9,763 nt of DNA from Pontiella sp. (GTDB taxonomy: Bacteria > Verrucomicrobiota > Kiritimatiellia > Kiritimatiellales > Pontiellaceae). Below the pieces are notes generated by a model that was not told where the DNA came from, did no database searches, and saw only the letters and a program-made list of their open reading frames with translations. The stretch lies in the NCBI GenBank assembly GCA_029939385.1, contig JAOZSZ010000036.1, positions 1-9,763 of the forward strand, written 5' to 3'. Position numbers and translations under genes: made by a program. Each line of letters opens with the position of its first letter. The first letter of the stretch is position 1. Below, in pieces: positions 1-7,588 of this stretch.

Positions 1-766
<766 letters not shown>

Positions 767-803
767 TTATTTTTGTCCCATGATCTGCAACTCATTGCCG
801 TAA

Positions 804-854
804 CTGGAGAAGCTCTCTTATGGAGATTGCGAAAAAAGGTTGGCCCTTCTCCAG
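804..854. repeat. 9-bp perfect inverted repeat between kinase and gdhA, with weak terminator-like T-run
   Basis: CTGGAGAAG (804-812) and CTTCTCCAG (846-854) are perfect reverse complements separated by 33 bases. On the minus strand, transcripts leaving the kinase gene (stop at 868) meet AAGG-GCCAA-CCTTTTTT, a short stem followed by a six-T run at 832-837. This could act as a weak intrinsic terminator between the kinase operon and gdhA; the longer repeat could be an alternative structure or an operator for gdhA. No clear sigma-70 hexamer pair was found for gdhA in this 113-base gap. Confidence 0.35.
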
Positions 855-867
855 AGCTTGGGCGGGG

Positions 868-1782
868 TTAGATCCTGCCCATTTCTTTGAGCGTCGCGAC
901 CCGTTCATGGATGGTTTTATGGTCGAGTTGCTTGAGCCGTTCGAGACTGAATTCTTCGACCCCGAACGATGCCATGACGCTCCCTTGGAGCATGGCTTGG
1001 CGAATCGATTCTTTGTCTGTTTTTCCGGAAGCGGCAAGTGCCCCCATCAATCCGCCCGCAAAGGTGTCGCCCGCGCCGGTGGGGTCTTTAAAATGATCAA
1101 GCGGATAGGCGTGAAGCAGGAAGATGTCGTCTTGGGTAAAAAGCATCGAGCCGTTGCCTCCCTTTTTAATAAGCACGTATTCGGGGCCCAGTTTAAGGAG
1201 TTGTTGGGCGGCCTTATTGAGCGTGAGCTCGCCGGTGAAAAGTTGCGCTTCGGATTCGTTGAGCGTGAGCATATGGCATTTACCGATGACTTTGATGAGG
1301 TTTTCTTTATCGATGTTGATCCATAGATCCATGGTATCGATAAGAATAAATTTTGGATCTCGAATCTGTTCGAGAACGTGTAGCTGAAGGGCAGGATGAA
1401 TGTTACCAAGAAATAGATAGGGGGCATCGCGGTAGACCTCTGGAAGCTCGGGCGAGAAGGTTTCAAAAACATTGAGGTCGGTGGAGAGCGTGCGGCGGTT
1501 ATCCATGTTGTCTTCATAGACCCCCGACCAGCGGAATGTTTTTCCTTCGATGACTTGGAGGCCTTTAAGATCGATGGACATATCTTCCCAAGTTTGTCGG
1601 AAGGCGACAGGGAAGTCGGTTCCAACCACCCCCACCATGCCGGTATGGGTGAAGAACGAGGCGGCGGCGCAGGCATAGCTGGCAGAGCCGCCGAGAATCT
1701 CTTCTTGTTTTTCGGTCGGGGTTTCAATGGTGTCGATCCCGATGGATCCGACAATCGTTAAGTCAACTGATGATTTAGGCAT
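868..1782 (-). CDS. PfkB-family (ribokinase-like) sugar or nucleoside kinase
   Basis: Cytosolic ATP-dependent kinase of the ribokinase/PfkB fold, 304 residues, the usual family length. N-terminal features are a VGSIGIDTIE strand and the substrate-side GGSASYAC segment (31-38). NESEAQLFTG (175-184) matches the family's conserved Asn-Glu region. The PfkB signature 2, DPTGAGDTFAGG (233-244), carries the catalytic base D239 and the anion hole. The substrate is not identifiable; the lid region (GVYEDNMDNRRTLSTDLN) differs from classical ribokinase or fructokinase, and an adenosine-kinase-like role cannot be excluded. The ATG at 1782 is preferred over one 27 bases upstream: it has GGAGAG 5 bases before it, and it starts 16 bases after the stop of the HAD-UbiA gene, whereas the upstream ATG would overlap that gene. 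Last gene of the probable four-gene minus-strand operon. Confidence 0.9.
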   Translation of the reverse strand: MPKSSVDLTIVGSIGIDTIETPTEKQEEILGGSASYACAAASFFTHTGMVGVVGTDFPVAFRQTWEDMSIDLKGLQVIEGKTFRWSGVYEDNMDNRRTLSTDLNVFETFSPELPEVYRDAPYLFLGNIHPALQLHVLEQIRDPKFILIDTMDLWINIDKENLIKVIGKCHMLTLNESEAQLFTGELTLNKAAQQLLKLGPEYVLIKKGGNGSMLFTQDDIFLLHAYPLDHFKDPTGAGDTFAGGLMGALAASGKTDKESIRQAMLQGSVMASFGVEEFSLERLKQLDHKTIHERVATLKEMGRI

Positions 1783-1798
1783 GGGGTCTCTCCGTAGA

Positions 1799-3220
1799 TT
1801 AGATGGCAAAAAGAAGGGTGATAACTCCTAGCATGGCGATGAGATAGGTGTGCCAGTCCTTGGCGGCAAAGGCGAGCGGATCATCATGCATTTGGCCTCG
1901 CCAAGCGAGCATCCAGATGCGGGTGATCCAGTAGAGTAATAGGGGGCAGAAAACCCAGAGCCATTCGGGATGGGAGTAGAGTGTTTTAACCGTATCGCTG
2001 TCGAGATACATGGTGAATACGAAGACAGAAATATAGCCGCTTGCCGTGCCGAAGGCCATGAGCAGCGGAAGATCGCCAATCTGATAGTCGCGTTCGCGGT
2101 GGGCATTATCGGCGGCGGAGTTGTCCTTCATTTCAATCAACTCGGAAAGACGTTTCACCAAAGCCAGACTCAGAAAGAGGAAGATGGCAAAAATGATGAA
2201 CCACGAGGAGGCCGCGGTGGCGGTGGCCATTGAACCCGCCACAATGCGTAGAGAGTAGAGAATGGCCAGGGTGAGGACATCAACAATGGCGAGCTGCTTA
2301 AGTTTCCAGGAATAGAGCGTAGTTATGGCGTAGTAGATGAGCAGTGTTATAAGGAATGCCGTGGGGAGTAGCATTCCGAGAATGATGCTAAGGATGGCGA
2401 GGAGGGGAATGAGCAAAGCGCCCACGGCGATAGAAAGGTCGCCGGAGGCAAAGGGCCGGCGGCATTTTCTGGGGTGGTGCTGATCGGCGCTGAGATCGAA
2501 GAGGTCGTTAAGAACATAAATTGAAGATGCGGCAAAACTGAAGGCAAAGAAGGCGATTGCCGCCTGCAACAGAGTTCCGGTATCTATAAATTTGTGGGCT
2601 AAAAACATGGGGGCAAAAATAAGCAGGTTTTTTAGCCATTGCTGACAGCGCATAGCCTTGAGTAGCATTTTTGGGACGGGCCGCCGTTCGATGAAAATAT
2701 GATCCGCTTTGGCGGCATATTTTTTTTGGGCGGGAGCGGTGGGGTTAACCAAGATGACTTCTTCGGCGTGGTCCCAGAGGGGGAAGTCAGCCATATCATT
2801 CCCCGCATAACCAAATCGGGGAAAGCGTTCTTGGATGGTTTCGAGTTTTTGGGCGTGCCGCATATTGGTATCGACGTTGCTTGAAATAATGTCCGAAAAG
2901 AGGCCGATGTGGTCGGCAACCGCATGGGCCGTGCGGTAGTTCGAGGCGGTAGCCAATATGAGCGTTCGTCCGCTTTGGTGCTGTTGGCGCAGATAGTTGA
3001 GAAATTCTTGATGATAGGGCAAAGCGGTGGCATCGAGCGTAATCCGTTGCATCACTTGATCTTTCAGATAGGCTTTTCCTTTTGCGATCCAGCCTGGGAT
3101 TTGGAATACACTCATCGGGCTACGGCGTAGCAAGAGGAAGAGGGCTTGGTGGAGGGTGTCTAGTTTGACGAGGGTTCCGTCAAGATCCACGCACAGGGGG
3201 ATGGATGTGCTGTCGTTCAT
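1799..3220 (-). CDS. HAD phosphatase-UbiA prenyltransferase fusion (polyprenyl-phosphate phosphoribosyltransferase-like)
   Basis: A two-domain protein of 473 residues. Residues ~7-160 are a haloacid-dehalogenase phosphatase: motif I DLDGT with D12 and D14, motif II LATAS with T91, a candidate motif III lysine K125, and motif IV GNDMAD with D142. Residues ~185-473 are an integral-membrane UbiA-type transferase. It begins with the QWLKN segment (194-198) and has the first Asp-rich motif NDLFDLSADQHHPRK (238-252) followed by RRPFASG. The second motif is DVLTLAILYSLR (314-325). The QWLKN start and these motif variants resemble decaprenyl-phosphate phosphoribosyltransferase rather than ubiquinone UbiA, so a polyprenyl-phosphate acceptor is likely but not proven. 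The HAD half could remove the 5-phosphate of the product (inference). The ATG at 3220 is preferred over an in-frame TTG at 3235 that abuts the FxsA stop; its ribosome site is weak, so translational coupling is possible. Confidence 0.88.
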   Translation of the reverse strand: MNDSTSIPLCVDLDGTLVKLDTLHQALFLLLRRSPMSVFQIPGWIAKGKAYLKDQVMQRITLDATALPYHQEFLNYLRQQHQSGRTLILATASNYRTAHAVADHIGLFSDIISSNVDTNMRHAQKLETIQERFPRFGYAGNDMADFPLWDHAEEVILVNPTAPAQKKYAAKADHIFIERRPVPKMLLKAMRCQQWLKNLLIFAPMFLAHKFIDTGTLLQAAIAFFAFSFAASSIYVLNDLFDLSADQHHPRKCRRPFASGDLSIAVGALLIPLLAILSIILGMLLPTAFLITLLIYYAITTLYSWKLKQLAIVDVLTLAILYSLRIVAGSMATATAASSWFIIFAIFLFLSLALVKRLSELIEMKDNSAADNAHRERDYQIGDLPLLMAFGTASGYISVFVFTMYLDSDTVKTLYSHPEWLWVFCPLLLYWITRIWMLAWRGQMHDDPLAFAAKDWHTYLIAMLGVITLLFAI

Positions 3221-3235
3221 TGTAGGTCGATCCAA

Positions 3236-3649
3236 TTATTGAAAGTCGTGCGGGTTACGGTAGTTTACCTGCACATAGCCGTTGCGTATTTTCCTTTCGA
3301 TGATCGTCTTAAGGAGAAGGCGAATTTTCTCTCGTATAAAAGGGATGAGCAGTAAAAAACCGATCGCATCCGTAATTAATCCTGGGGTGATCAGTGTTGC
3401 GCCCGCCAGCAAGATCATGACTCCGTCCATCATTTGAGGAGCGGGTATATTGCCGATGGCCATCTCTTTTTGAATGGTCATGAGGATAGAGAGGCCTTGG
3501 CGCCGCACCAATGTTGCGCCCATAATGCCCGTAATAAAAACCAAAAGAACCGTGGGCATGAACCCCACGGCACTGTGTAATTCGAAGAGCAACGCAAGCT
3601 CTATGATCGGGAGTCCGATGAACAGCACTATGAGATAGTACAGAGGCAT
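3236..3649 (-). CDS. fxsA: FxsA family membrane protein
   Basis: Small inner-membrane protein of 137 residues. The FxsA family is named for an E. coli protein that, when overproduced, relieves exclusion of phage T7 by the F plasmid; its normal cellular role is unknown. Hydrophobic segments lie at about 4-22 and 28-48, followed by the family hallmark at about 75-105: MMDGVMILLAGATLITPGLITD, then GFLLLIPFIR. The C-terminal tail (~106-137) is basic and presumably cytoplasmic. The basic loop VRRQGLS between helices is also typical. Start ATG at 3649 follows the foldase stop by 15 bases, with only a weak GGAAAA upstream. Its TAA (3236-3238) lies 15 bases before the next gene's ATG. Second gene of the operon. 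Nothing in the sequence ties it to phage here. Confidence 0.9.
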   Translation of the reverse strand: MPLYYLIVLFIGLPIIELALLFELHSAVGFMPTVLLVFITGIMGATLVRRQGLSILMTIQKEMAIGNIPAPQMMDGVMILLAGATLITPGLITDAIGFLLLIPFIREKIRLLLKTIIERKIRNGYVQVNYRNPHDFQ

Positions 3650-3664
3650 GGCGTTTTCCAGAGG

Positions 3665-5347
3665 TTACGATTCGTCGGCATCTGCGCGGATCAAAAGATC
3701 CTCGAAGTTAGCTTCTTCAAACAAGGCATCGCGCCAGAGGGTTACGAGGTGTATTGCTTTTTCGTTTTGGATATTATTTAAAAGTTCATCGCGCATCGAG
3801 GGGAGAAGAGTTACTTCATCGCTCAATGTTTTTTCAGACACATAGGCCACAATATATTCATCCGAAGTGGAGATTAAATCCGTTAGATTCCCTTGGTCGC
3901 AAAAAAGAGCGGCTCCTTTTATTTGCTGGCCAAATTCATCTTCAAGATTGGCGGAGAGGTCGAACGATTCGGTCTTATTGAGCTCAAGTTTATAGGTTGA
4001 GATCGCGTCAGCAAAGGTTGCTCCACCCTTGAGTGCCTGCTTAATTTCGTTACGAATCTGATCTGATTTTTGAGTGTAAGCGGATTGGGCGGCCAGGGTC
4101 TTCGCCGATTCCATCGCCTCTTCCTTGACGAGATCAAAGGCCGGAGGAAAGGCGTTAAGCTTTTTAACTAATGCGATAACATAGACGAAATCACGACCAA
4201 CAACGGGGTCACTATAGTAGTGGGTTTCATCCTTTTCTAAGGCGAAAGCCGCGTGCTGGAAGGGGGCGGTTGGGTCTATGTTTTTGACCGAATCGGTGAG
4301 CGCAAAGGCGGGCGTATTCTCGACTATAGTCAGCCCCGCTTCTTCGGTTGCCTTTTTAAAGGTCATCGTTTCATCGGCCAAGCTAGAGACGAGTTCGTCG
4401 GCTTGGTCGGCGGCGATTTTCCGAGCAAGTGCCATTTGAATTTGTTGAGAGACCTCGGCTTGAACCTCTTCTAGAGGATAGAATTCGGGGGGCGTCGCTT
4501 CGGTAGCATCGGCTTCGGGTTTCTTAAGGAAGCGTTGCTTATTATTTTCATAAAAGCCGGAGATCATTTCGTCCGTCACTTCAACGCGATCAAGGACATC
4601 GGCAACGGCAAATTGGACATAGTGAACAATGGCCTTGGCGGGGAAGATGAATTGCTCCCCATTTTGATTAAAGTAAGCTTTAGCATCCTCTTCAGTGACC
4701 TCGGGTGTATCGGCAAGGGTTCGGGGGATGGACGTATATTCCACGATCCGCTTGTCGGTATAGAGATGGAAGGCCTTTTTAATTTCTTGGTCGGTAACGA
4801 GTACGTTCTGAATGGGGATACGGGTGAGTTTTTCAATGATCACCTGCTCTGCATAATAGGCTTCTATATTTTTGGCCGTCATCCCCGTTAAGGATTTAAG
4901 CTGTTGAAGCGCAGCATTGTAAATGGCGGGATCGAACTGCCCCGTTTGTTGGTTATAGAACATGGGCTGATGTTGGATGATAGAAATGGTTTGTTCTGGA
5001 GAACTCTTTATTTCAAGTTGCTCCGCCTTTTTAAGCATAACGATGCGATGCCATGCTGATTGGCTGATTTGCTTATGGATTTGGTCATCAATACGGACGG
5101 GACCATATTGCAGAATATAGTTTAGGCGCGTGTTTTGATAGGCCTGTGCAAATTCGCGGCGAGACACATTTTCGCCAAATAGACGACCGGCCAACTGCGC
5201 GGCCTTTTGTTCGCGTTTGGCGGTGCTTCGGCCTTTGGATCCGGGAATGGATACGCCCACAAATGCCACACTAATTAAGACTGCAAAACAGCCCCACACA
5301 ATCTTGGATTGAATAATCTTATGAAACTTTGAAATCATCATTGCCAT
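3665..5347 (-). CDS. PpiD/SurA-like membrane-anchored periplasmic foldase lacking a recognisable parvulin active site
   Basis: A 560-residue protein with one N-terminal membrane anchor (about residues 17-35, after a basic start) and a long periplasmic part, the PpiD topology. Residues ~45-210 resemble the SurA N-terminal chaperone domain: FGENVSRREFAQAYQN, the QYG...IDDQI segment, then FDPAIYNAALQQL and VTDQEIKKAF. The usual parvulin (rotamase) signature with its GG/GD and histidine residues is not visible. The regions at ~360-400 (HAAFALEKDETHYY...FVYVIALVKK) and ~485-515 look like remnants of the C-terminal parts of such domains. A chaperone role without isomerase activity is the simplest reading. 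The acidic C-terminus ends RADADES. Start ATG at 5347 has AGGTGA 4 bases upstream. First gene of the operon shared with fxsA, the HAD-UbiA fusion and the kinase. Assignment rests on topology and N-domain pattern, so subfamily naming is uncertain. Confidence 0.8.
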   Translation of the reverse strand: MAMMISKFHKIIQSKIVWGCFAVLISVAFVGVSIPGSKGRSTAKREQKAAQLAGRLFGENVSRREFAQAYQNTRLNYILQYGPVRIDDQIHKQISQSAWHRIVMLKKAEQLEIKSSPEQTISIIQHQPMFYNQQTGQFDPAIYNAALQQLKSLTGMTAKNIEAYYAEQVIIEKLTRIPIQNVLVTDQEIKKAFHLYTDKRIVEYTSIPRTLADTPEVTEEDAKAYFNQNGEQFIFPAKAIVHYVQFAVADVLDRVEVTDEMISGFYENNKQRFLKKPEADATEATPPEFYPLEEVQAEVSQQIQMALARKIAADQADELVSSLADETMTFKKATEEAGLTIVENTPAFALTDSVKNIDPTAPFQHAAFALEKDETHYYSDPVVGRDFVYVIALVKKLNAFPPAFDLVKEEAMESAKTLAAQSAYTQKSDQIRNEIKQALKGGATFADAISTYKLELNKTESFDLSANLEDEFGQQIKGAALFCDQGNLTDLISTSDEYIVAYVSEKTLSDEVTLLPSMRDELLNNIQNEKAIHLVTLWRDALFEEANFEDLLIRADADES

Positions 5348-5394
5348 GGTATCACCTTTTTTTCTTCTAAATTGTATCTATAAACAACCCGCAG

Positions 5395-5423
5395 ACAGTA
5401 CCGATTGCCATTAAATGGGTCAA
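5395..5423 (-). promoter_or_regulatory. Candidate sigma-70-type promoter for the foldase-fxsA-UbiA-kinase operon
   Basis: Read on the minus strand: TTGACC (5418-5423), 17-base spacer, TACTGT (5395-5400). The -35 matches the consensus at five of six positions and the spacer is ideal; the -10 is modest. Transcription would start near 5388, leaving about a 40-base leader before the AGGTGA ribosome site. A better -10 alone, TACAAT at 5371-5376, has no good -35. Prediction only. Confidence 0.45.
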
Positions 5424-5427
5424 TCGG
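5401..5427. repeat. Nested palindrome overlapping the candidate operon promoter
   Basis: CCGATTG (5401-5407) pairs with CAATCGG (5421-5427). Inside it CCATT (5408-5412) pairs with AATGG (5414-5418), leaving a one-base centre and a two-base GT bulge. This gives 12 paired positions in 27 bases. It covers the -35 and spacer of the candidate promoter, so a repressor operator is plausible. No T-run follows on either strand, which argues against a terminator for kdsD. Confidence 0.5.
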
Positions 5428-5485
5428 GAAGTGGTGATTTTCAAGGATCCTAGCGGGGGATGCGTGATCCCGGAATTAAGACCGA

Positions 5486-6457
5486 TTATAAGATTTTTAG
5501 TTTAGGCATATCCTGAATGTCGACGGCGCCAATGACGCGGTTTTTTTCGTCGACCACAATGAGGTCATCAATGTTGTGCTTCTCATAGATATTGAGAATT
5601 TCAATCGCGAGCATATCCACTGAAAGAGTGACGGGATCGGCGGTCATGATTGATTCAACCGGTTGCTCAACAAGGTTGGGGGTTTCGATGAGGTGTCGGC
5701 GCAGGTCGCCATCGGTTATAATACCTGCAAGGGAGTTGTCTTCTTTAACAACGGCCACGCACCCCGATTTGGCGCCGGTCATGGCGAGGAGTGCTTCGCG
5801 TACGGGTTGGCCCGAGCGGACGGTGGCGCACCGCTTTCCGGTGCGCATAACATCTTCCACTCGTAAGAGCAGGGTCCGGCCGATCGCGCCGCCGGGGTGA
5901 AGTTTGGCATAGTCCTCGAGTTTAAAGCCGCGTGTTTCAAGCAACACCATGGCCATGGCATCGCCGAGGGCGAGGGTGGCCGTCGTGCTGGTGGTGGGTG
6001 CCATATTAAAGGGACAGGCTTCTTGATCCACCTTTACCGAAATAACCAGATCGGCGTGTTGCGCGAGAGGACTATCCATTTCGCCGGTCATGGCAATAAT
6101 TTTCAAGCCTTTACGCTTAATGGGTTGAAGCAGAGAAATGAGTTCGTCGGATGCTCCAGAATAACTCATGGCCAAGAGAATGTCGTGATCGCCCACAATA
6201 CCAAAATCACCGTGCATCGCTTCAATGGGGTGTAGGGCTACCGCTGGGGTTCCGGTGCTGGTGAAGGTGGCCGCCATCTTATTACCGATATGCCAATTCT
6301 TGCCCACTCCGGCCACCACGAGCTTCCCTCCATTTTTGATGGTCAGCAAAATCGCGTCAATCGCTTGTGAAAAGTGGTCATTAATTTCGTTTTTCACCTT
6401 TTCAATTCCAGAAATCTCGATATCCAAAACTTCCTTCGCACGTTTAATATAGTTCAA
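5486..6457 (-). CDS. kdsD: D-arabinose-5-phosphate isomerase (KdsD/KpsF/GutQ family), SIS plus two CBS domains
   Basis: Interconverts ribulose 5-phosphate and arabinose 5-phosphate, the first step towards Kdo for LPS or Kdo-containing capsule; cytosolic. With the TTG start the protein has 323 residues (E. coli KdsD has 328). The SIS domain spans ~30-190. K53, E105, E146 and H187 align, with a constant offset of six, to the E. coli catalytic residues K59, E111, E152 and H193. Conserved blocks are STGTPA, HPIEAMHGDFGIV, the sugar-phosphate loop SYSGASDE, EACPFNMAPTTSTTATLALGD and LHPGGAIGR. Two CBS domains follow (~205-262 and ~270-323). One oddity: the usual GKSGH reads GKNWH at 52-56. The start is a TTG at 6455-6457 with AAGGAG six bases upstream; an in-frame TTG 33 bases further upstream would place the ribosome site inside the coding region. 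Divergent from sppA; 138 bases separate its stop from the foldase start, so it is probably a separate transcription unit. Confidence 0.95.
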   Translation of the reverse strand: MNYIKRAKEVLDIEISGIEKVKNEINDHFSQAIDAILLTIKNGGKLVVAGVGKNWHIGNKMAATFTSTGTPAVALHPIEAMHGDFGIVGDHDILLAMSYSGASDELISLLQPIKRKGLKIIAMTGEMDSPLAQHADLVISVKVDQEACPFNMAPTTSTTATLALGDAMAMVLLETRGFKLEDYAKLHPGGAIGRTLLLRVEDVMRTGKRCATVRSGQPVREALLAMTGAKSGCVAVVKEDNSLAGIITDGDLRRHLIETPNLVEQPVESIMTADPVTLSVDMLAIEILNIYEKHNIDDLIVVDEKNRVIGAVDIQDMPKLKIL

Positions 6458-6463
6458 AGTGGT

Positions 6464-6469
6464 CTCCTT
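6464..6469 (-). promoter_or_regulatory. Ribosome-binding site fixing the TTG start of kdsD
   Basis: On the minus strand AAGGAG stands six bases before TTG at 6455-6457. There is no ATG in frame near the start, and the protein then begins as expected for the family. This decides the start over the upstream TTG at 6490. Confidence 0.75.
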
Positions 6470-6503
6470 GGTTTTCAATGCAAAAAGCAACCTAGCTGAT
6501 TTT

Positions 6504-6518
6504 TTCCAACCATTGGAA
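6504..6518. repeat. Small palindrome TTCCAA-N3-TTGGAA
   Basis: TTCCAA (6504-6509), CCA, TTGGAA (6513-6518): perfect 6-bp arms with a three-base centre in the divergent promoter region. Possible protein-binding site; chance occurrence is also credible at this size. Confidence 0.35.
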
Positions 6519-6524
6519 TTTATT

Positions 6525-6564
6525 TATTCAAATAAAGCCAACGAACCTTTAGGGTATTTGAATA
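6525..6564. repeat. 10-bp perfect inverted repeat in the kdsD/sppA divergent region
   Basis: TATTCAAATA (6525-6534) and TATTTGAATA (6555-6564) are exact reverse complements with a 20-base loop. Each arm is itself a near-palindrome (TATT-N2-AATA), so this can be read as two copies of one dyad operator with centres 30 bases (about three helical turns) apart. It sits 24 bases before the sppA start. It could control sppA or both divergent genes. Confidence 0.5.
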
Positions 6565-6587
6565 TTTAAAAAGGGTGGAAAGTTTCT

Positions 6588-7574
6588 ATGGCAAACAAAG
6601 AGTCGAAGGTCGGTTTATGGGTAGCGCTTGGCATTATAGCTTTTCTGCTTTTTGGTAGTTTTTTGACGAATATAGGGCTGATGGCCGTATTTGTTGCTGG
6701 GTCGGCCTCCTCCGGAAGCGATTATCCAGTGGATGAAGAGCCGGTGTATAAAGAGGTCTGGTCATACGGTTATGGAGAAACCAAAGTCGTACACATAAAT
6801 TTGTCAGGGATTATCATGCGCGGGGGTCGAGAGCGGCTCTTTGGCTATGAACCCGATATGGTGGAGACTCTCTTGGGCCAGATTCGTGCCGCGACCATTG
6901 ATTCTGATGTGAAGGCAATCTTGTTGGAAGTCGATTCGCCGGGAGGTGCGGTGACGCCTAGTGATGAAATCTATGCCGCCCTTGAACGCTTTAAATCCGG
7001 TGATGACGAGCGAATGGTGCTGGTATTTATCCGCGATCTTGGGGCCTCCGGCGCTTATTATGCGGCCATGGCAGGCGACTATATTATGGCGGAGCCCACC
7101 GCGATTATAGGGTCCGTTGGTGTAATTATGCAGACCCTCAACTGGAAGGGGCTGGGCGATAAAATTGGACTTCACTCCGTCACGATCGCCTCCGGTAAAA
7201 ATAAAGATATGCTGAATCCCTTTAAAGAGGTGAACCCCCAGCATGTAGAAATGTTGCAAGAACTGGTGGATGGCATGCAGGATCGTTTTGCTTCCATTGT
7301 TGAGGACTCCCGTGGATTTGAAAATCGAGATCTGCTCGACGGGCGGGTTTTTAGTGCTCCCCAAGCCCTTGAACACAACTTTATCGATGGTATTGGTTAT
7401 TGGCAGGATGCCCTCGAAAAAATGAAATACTTGCTCGATGTTGAAGAGCTATATTTGGTTCGCTACTCTCAGAAACATAATTTTTTCGATGCGTTGATGA
7501 GTTCAAAATTGCCCGCCGTCCCTAATCTTAATGCCATTCAATCCCCGCATTTCATGTATCTTTGGAAACCCTAA
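6588..7574 (+). CDS. sppA: Signal peptide peptidase SppA, S49 family serine peptidase (short 36-kDa form)
   Basis: Membrane-anchored peptidase that degrades cleaved signal peptides and other membrane-embedded fragments. 328 residues, the length of the short B. subtilis-type SppA rather than the duplicated ~610-residue E. coli form. A hydrophobic anchor lies at about 10-37 after a basic start. The core fold follows: ILLEVDSPGG (111-120), the nucleophile S154 in DLGASGAYYAA, GSVGVIMQ (175-182), and the general base K206 in SGKNKDMLNPF. The 52-residue spacing of Ser and Lys matches the B. subtilis Ser/Lys dyad. GRVFSAPQALEHNFIDGIG is the usual C-terminal helix-strand unit, and the chain ends YLWKP. 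The ATG at 6588 is preceded by a GGTGG-type ribosome site. The downstream LysM lipoprotein gene starts 14 bases after its stop, so the two are likely co-transcribed. Confidence 0.95.
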   Translation: MANKESKVGLWVALGIIAFLLFGSFLTNIGLMAVFVAGSASSGSDYPVDEEPVYKEVWSYGYGETKVVHINLSGIIMRGGRERLFGYEPDMVETLLGQIRAATIDSDVKAILLEVDSPGGAVTPSDEIYAALERFKSGDDERMVLVFIRDLGASGAYYAAMAGDYIMAEPTAIIGSVGVIMQTLNWKGLGDKIGLHSVTIASGKNKDMLNPFKEVNPQHVEMLQELVDGMQDRFASIVEDSRGFENRDLLDGRVFSAPQALEHNFIDGIGYWQDALEKMKYLLDVEELYLVRYSQKHNFFDALMSSKLPAVPNLNAIQSPHFMYLWKP

Positions 7575-7588
7575 TCTTGGAGCTCACG

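Larger units (their letters stand above)
6458..6587. promoter_or_regulatory. Divergent intergenic region between kdsD and sppA
   Basis: These 130 AT-rich bases must hold the start signals for kdsD (left) and the sppA-LysM unit (right). No convincing -35/-10 pair was found on either strand, so no single promoter is called. The region contains two inverted repeats, listed separately, which may be operators. AAGGGTGG at 6572-6578 serves as the sppA ribosome site, nine bases before the ATG. Confidence 0.5.

Noticed and set aside
820..1326. 168-codon open frame on the plus strand
   Set aside because: Lies antisense inside the PfkB kinase gene, which has clear family motifs; the plus-frame product shows none.
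3236..3649. FxsA as a phage-defence gene
   Set aside because: The name comes from an overexpression effect on F exclusion of T7; here it sits in an envelope operon with no defence neighbours.
5457..5471. GGGAT-N5-ATCCC hairpin downstream of kdsD as a terminator
   Set aside because: Only five base pairs and no T-run after it on the minus strand; too weak to call.
5840..5850. GGTGCGCATAA, identical to the left arm of the E. coli dif site
   Set aside because: The following bases do not match the dif centre or right arm, and the stretch encodes conserved residues at the start of the first CBS domain of KdsD. Chance match.
6804..7376. 190-codon open frame on the minus strand
   Set aside because: Antisense to the catalytic core of SppA, which has Ser154/Lys206 and other family motifs; no independent coding evidence.
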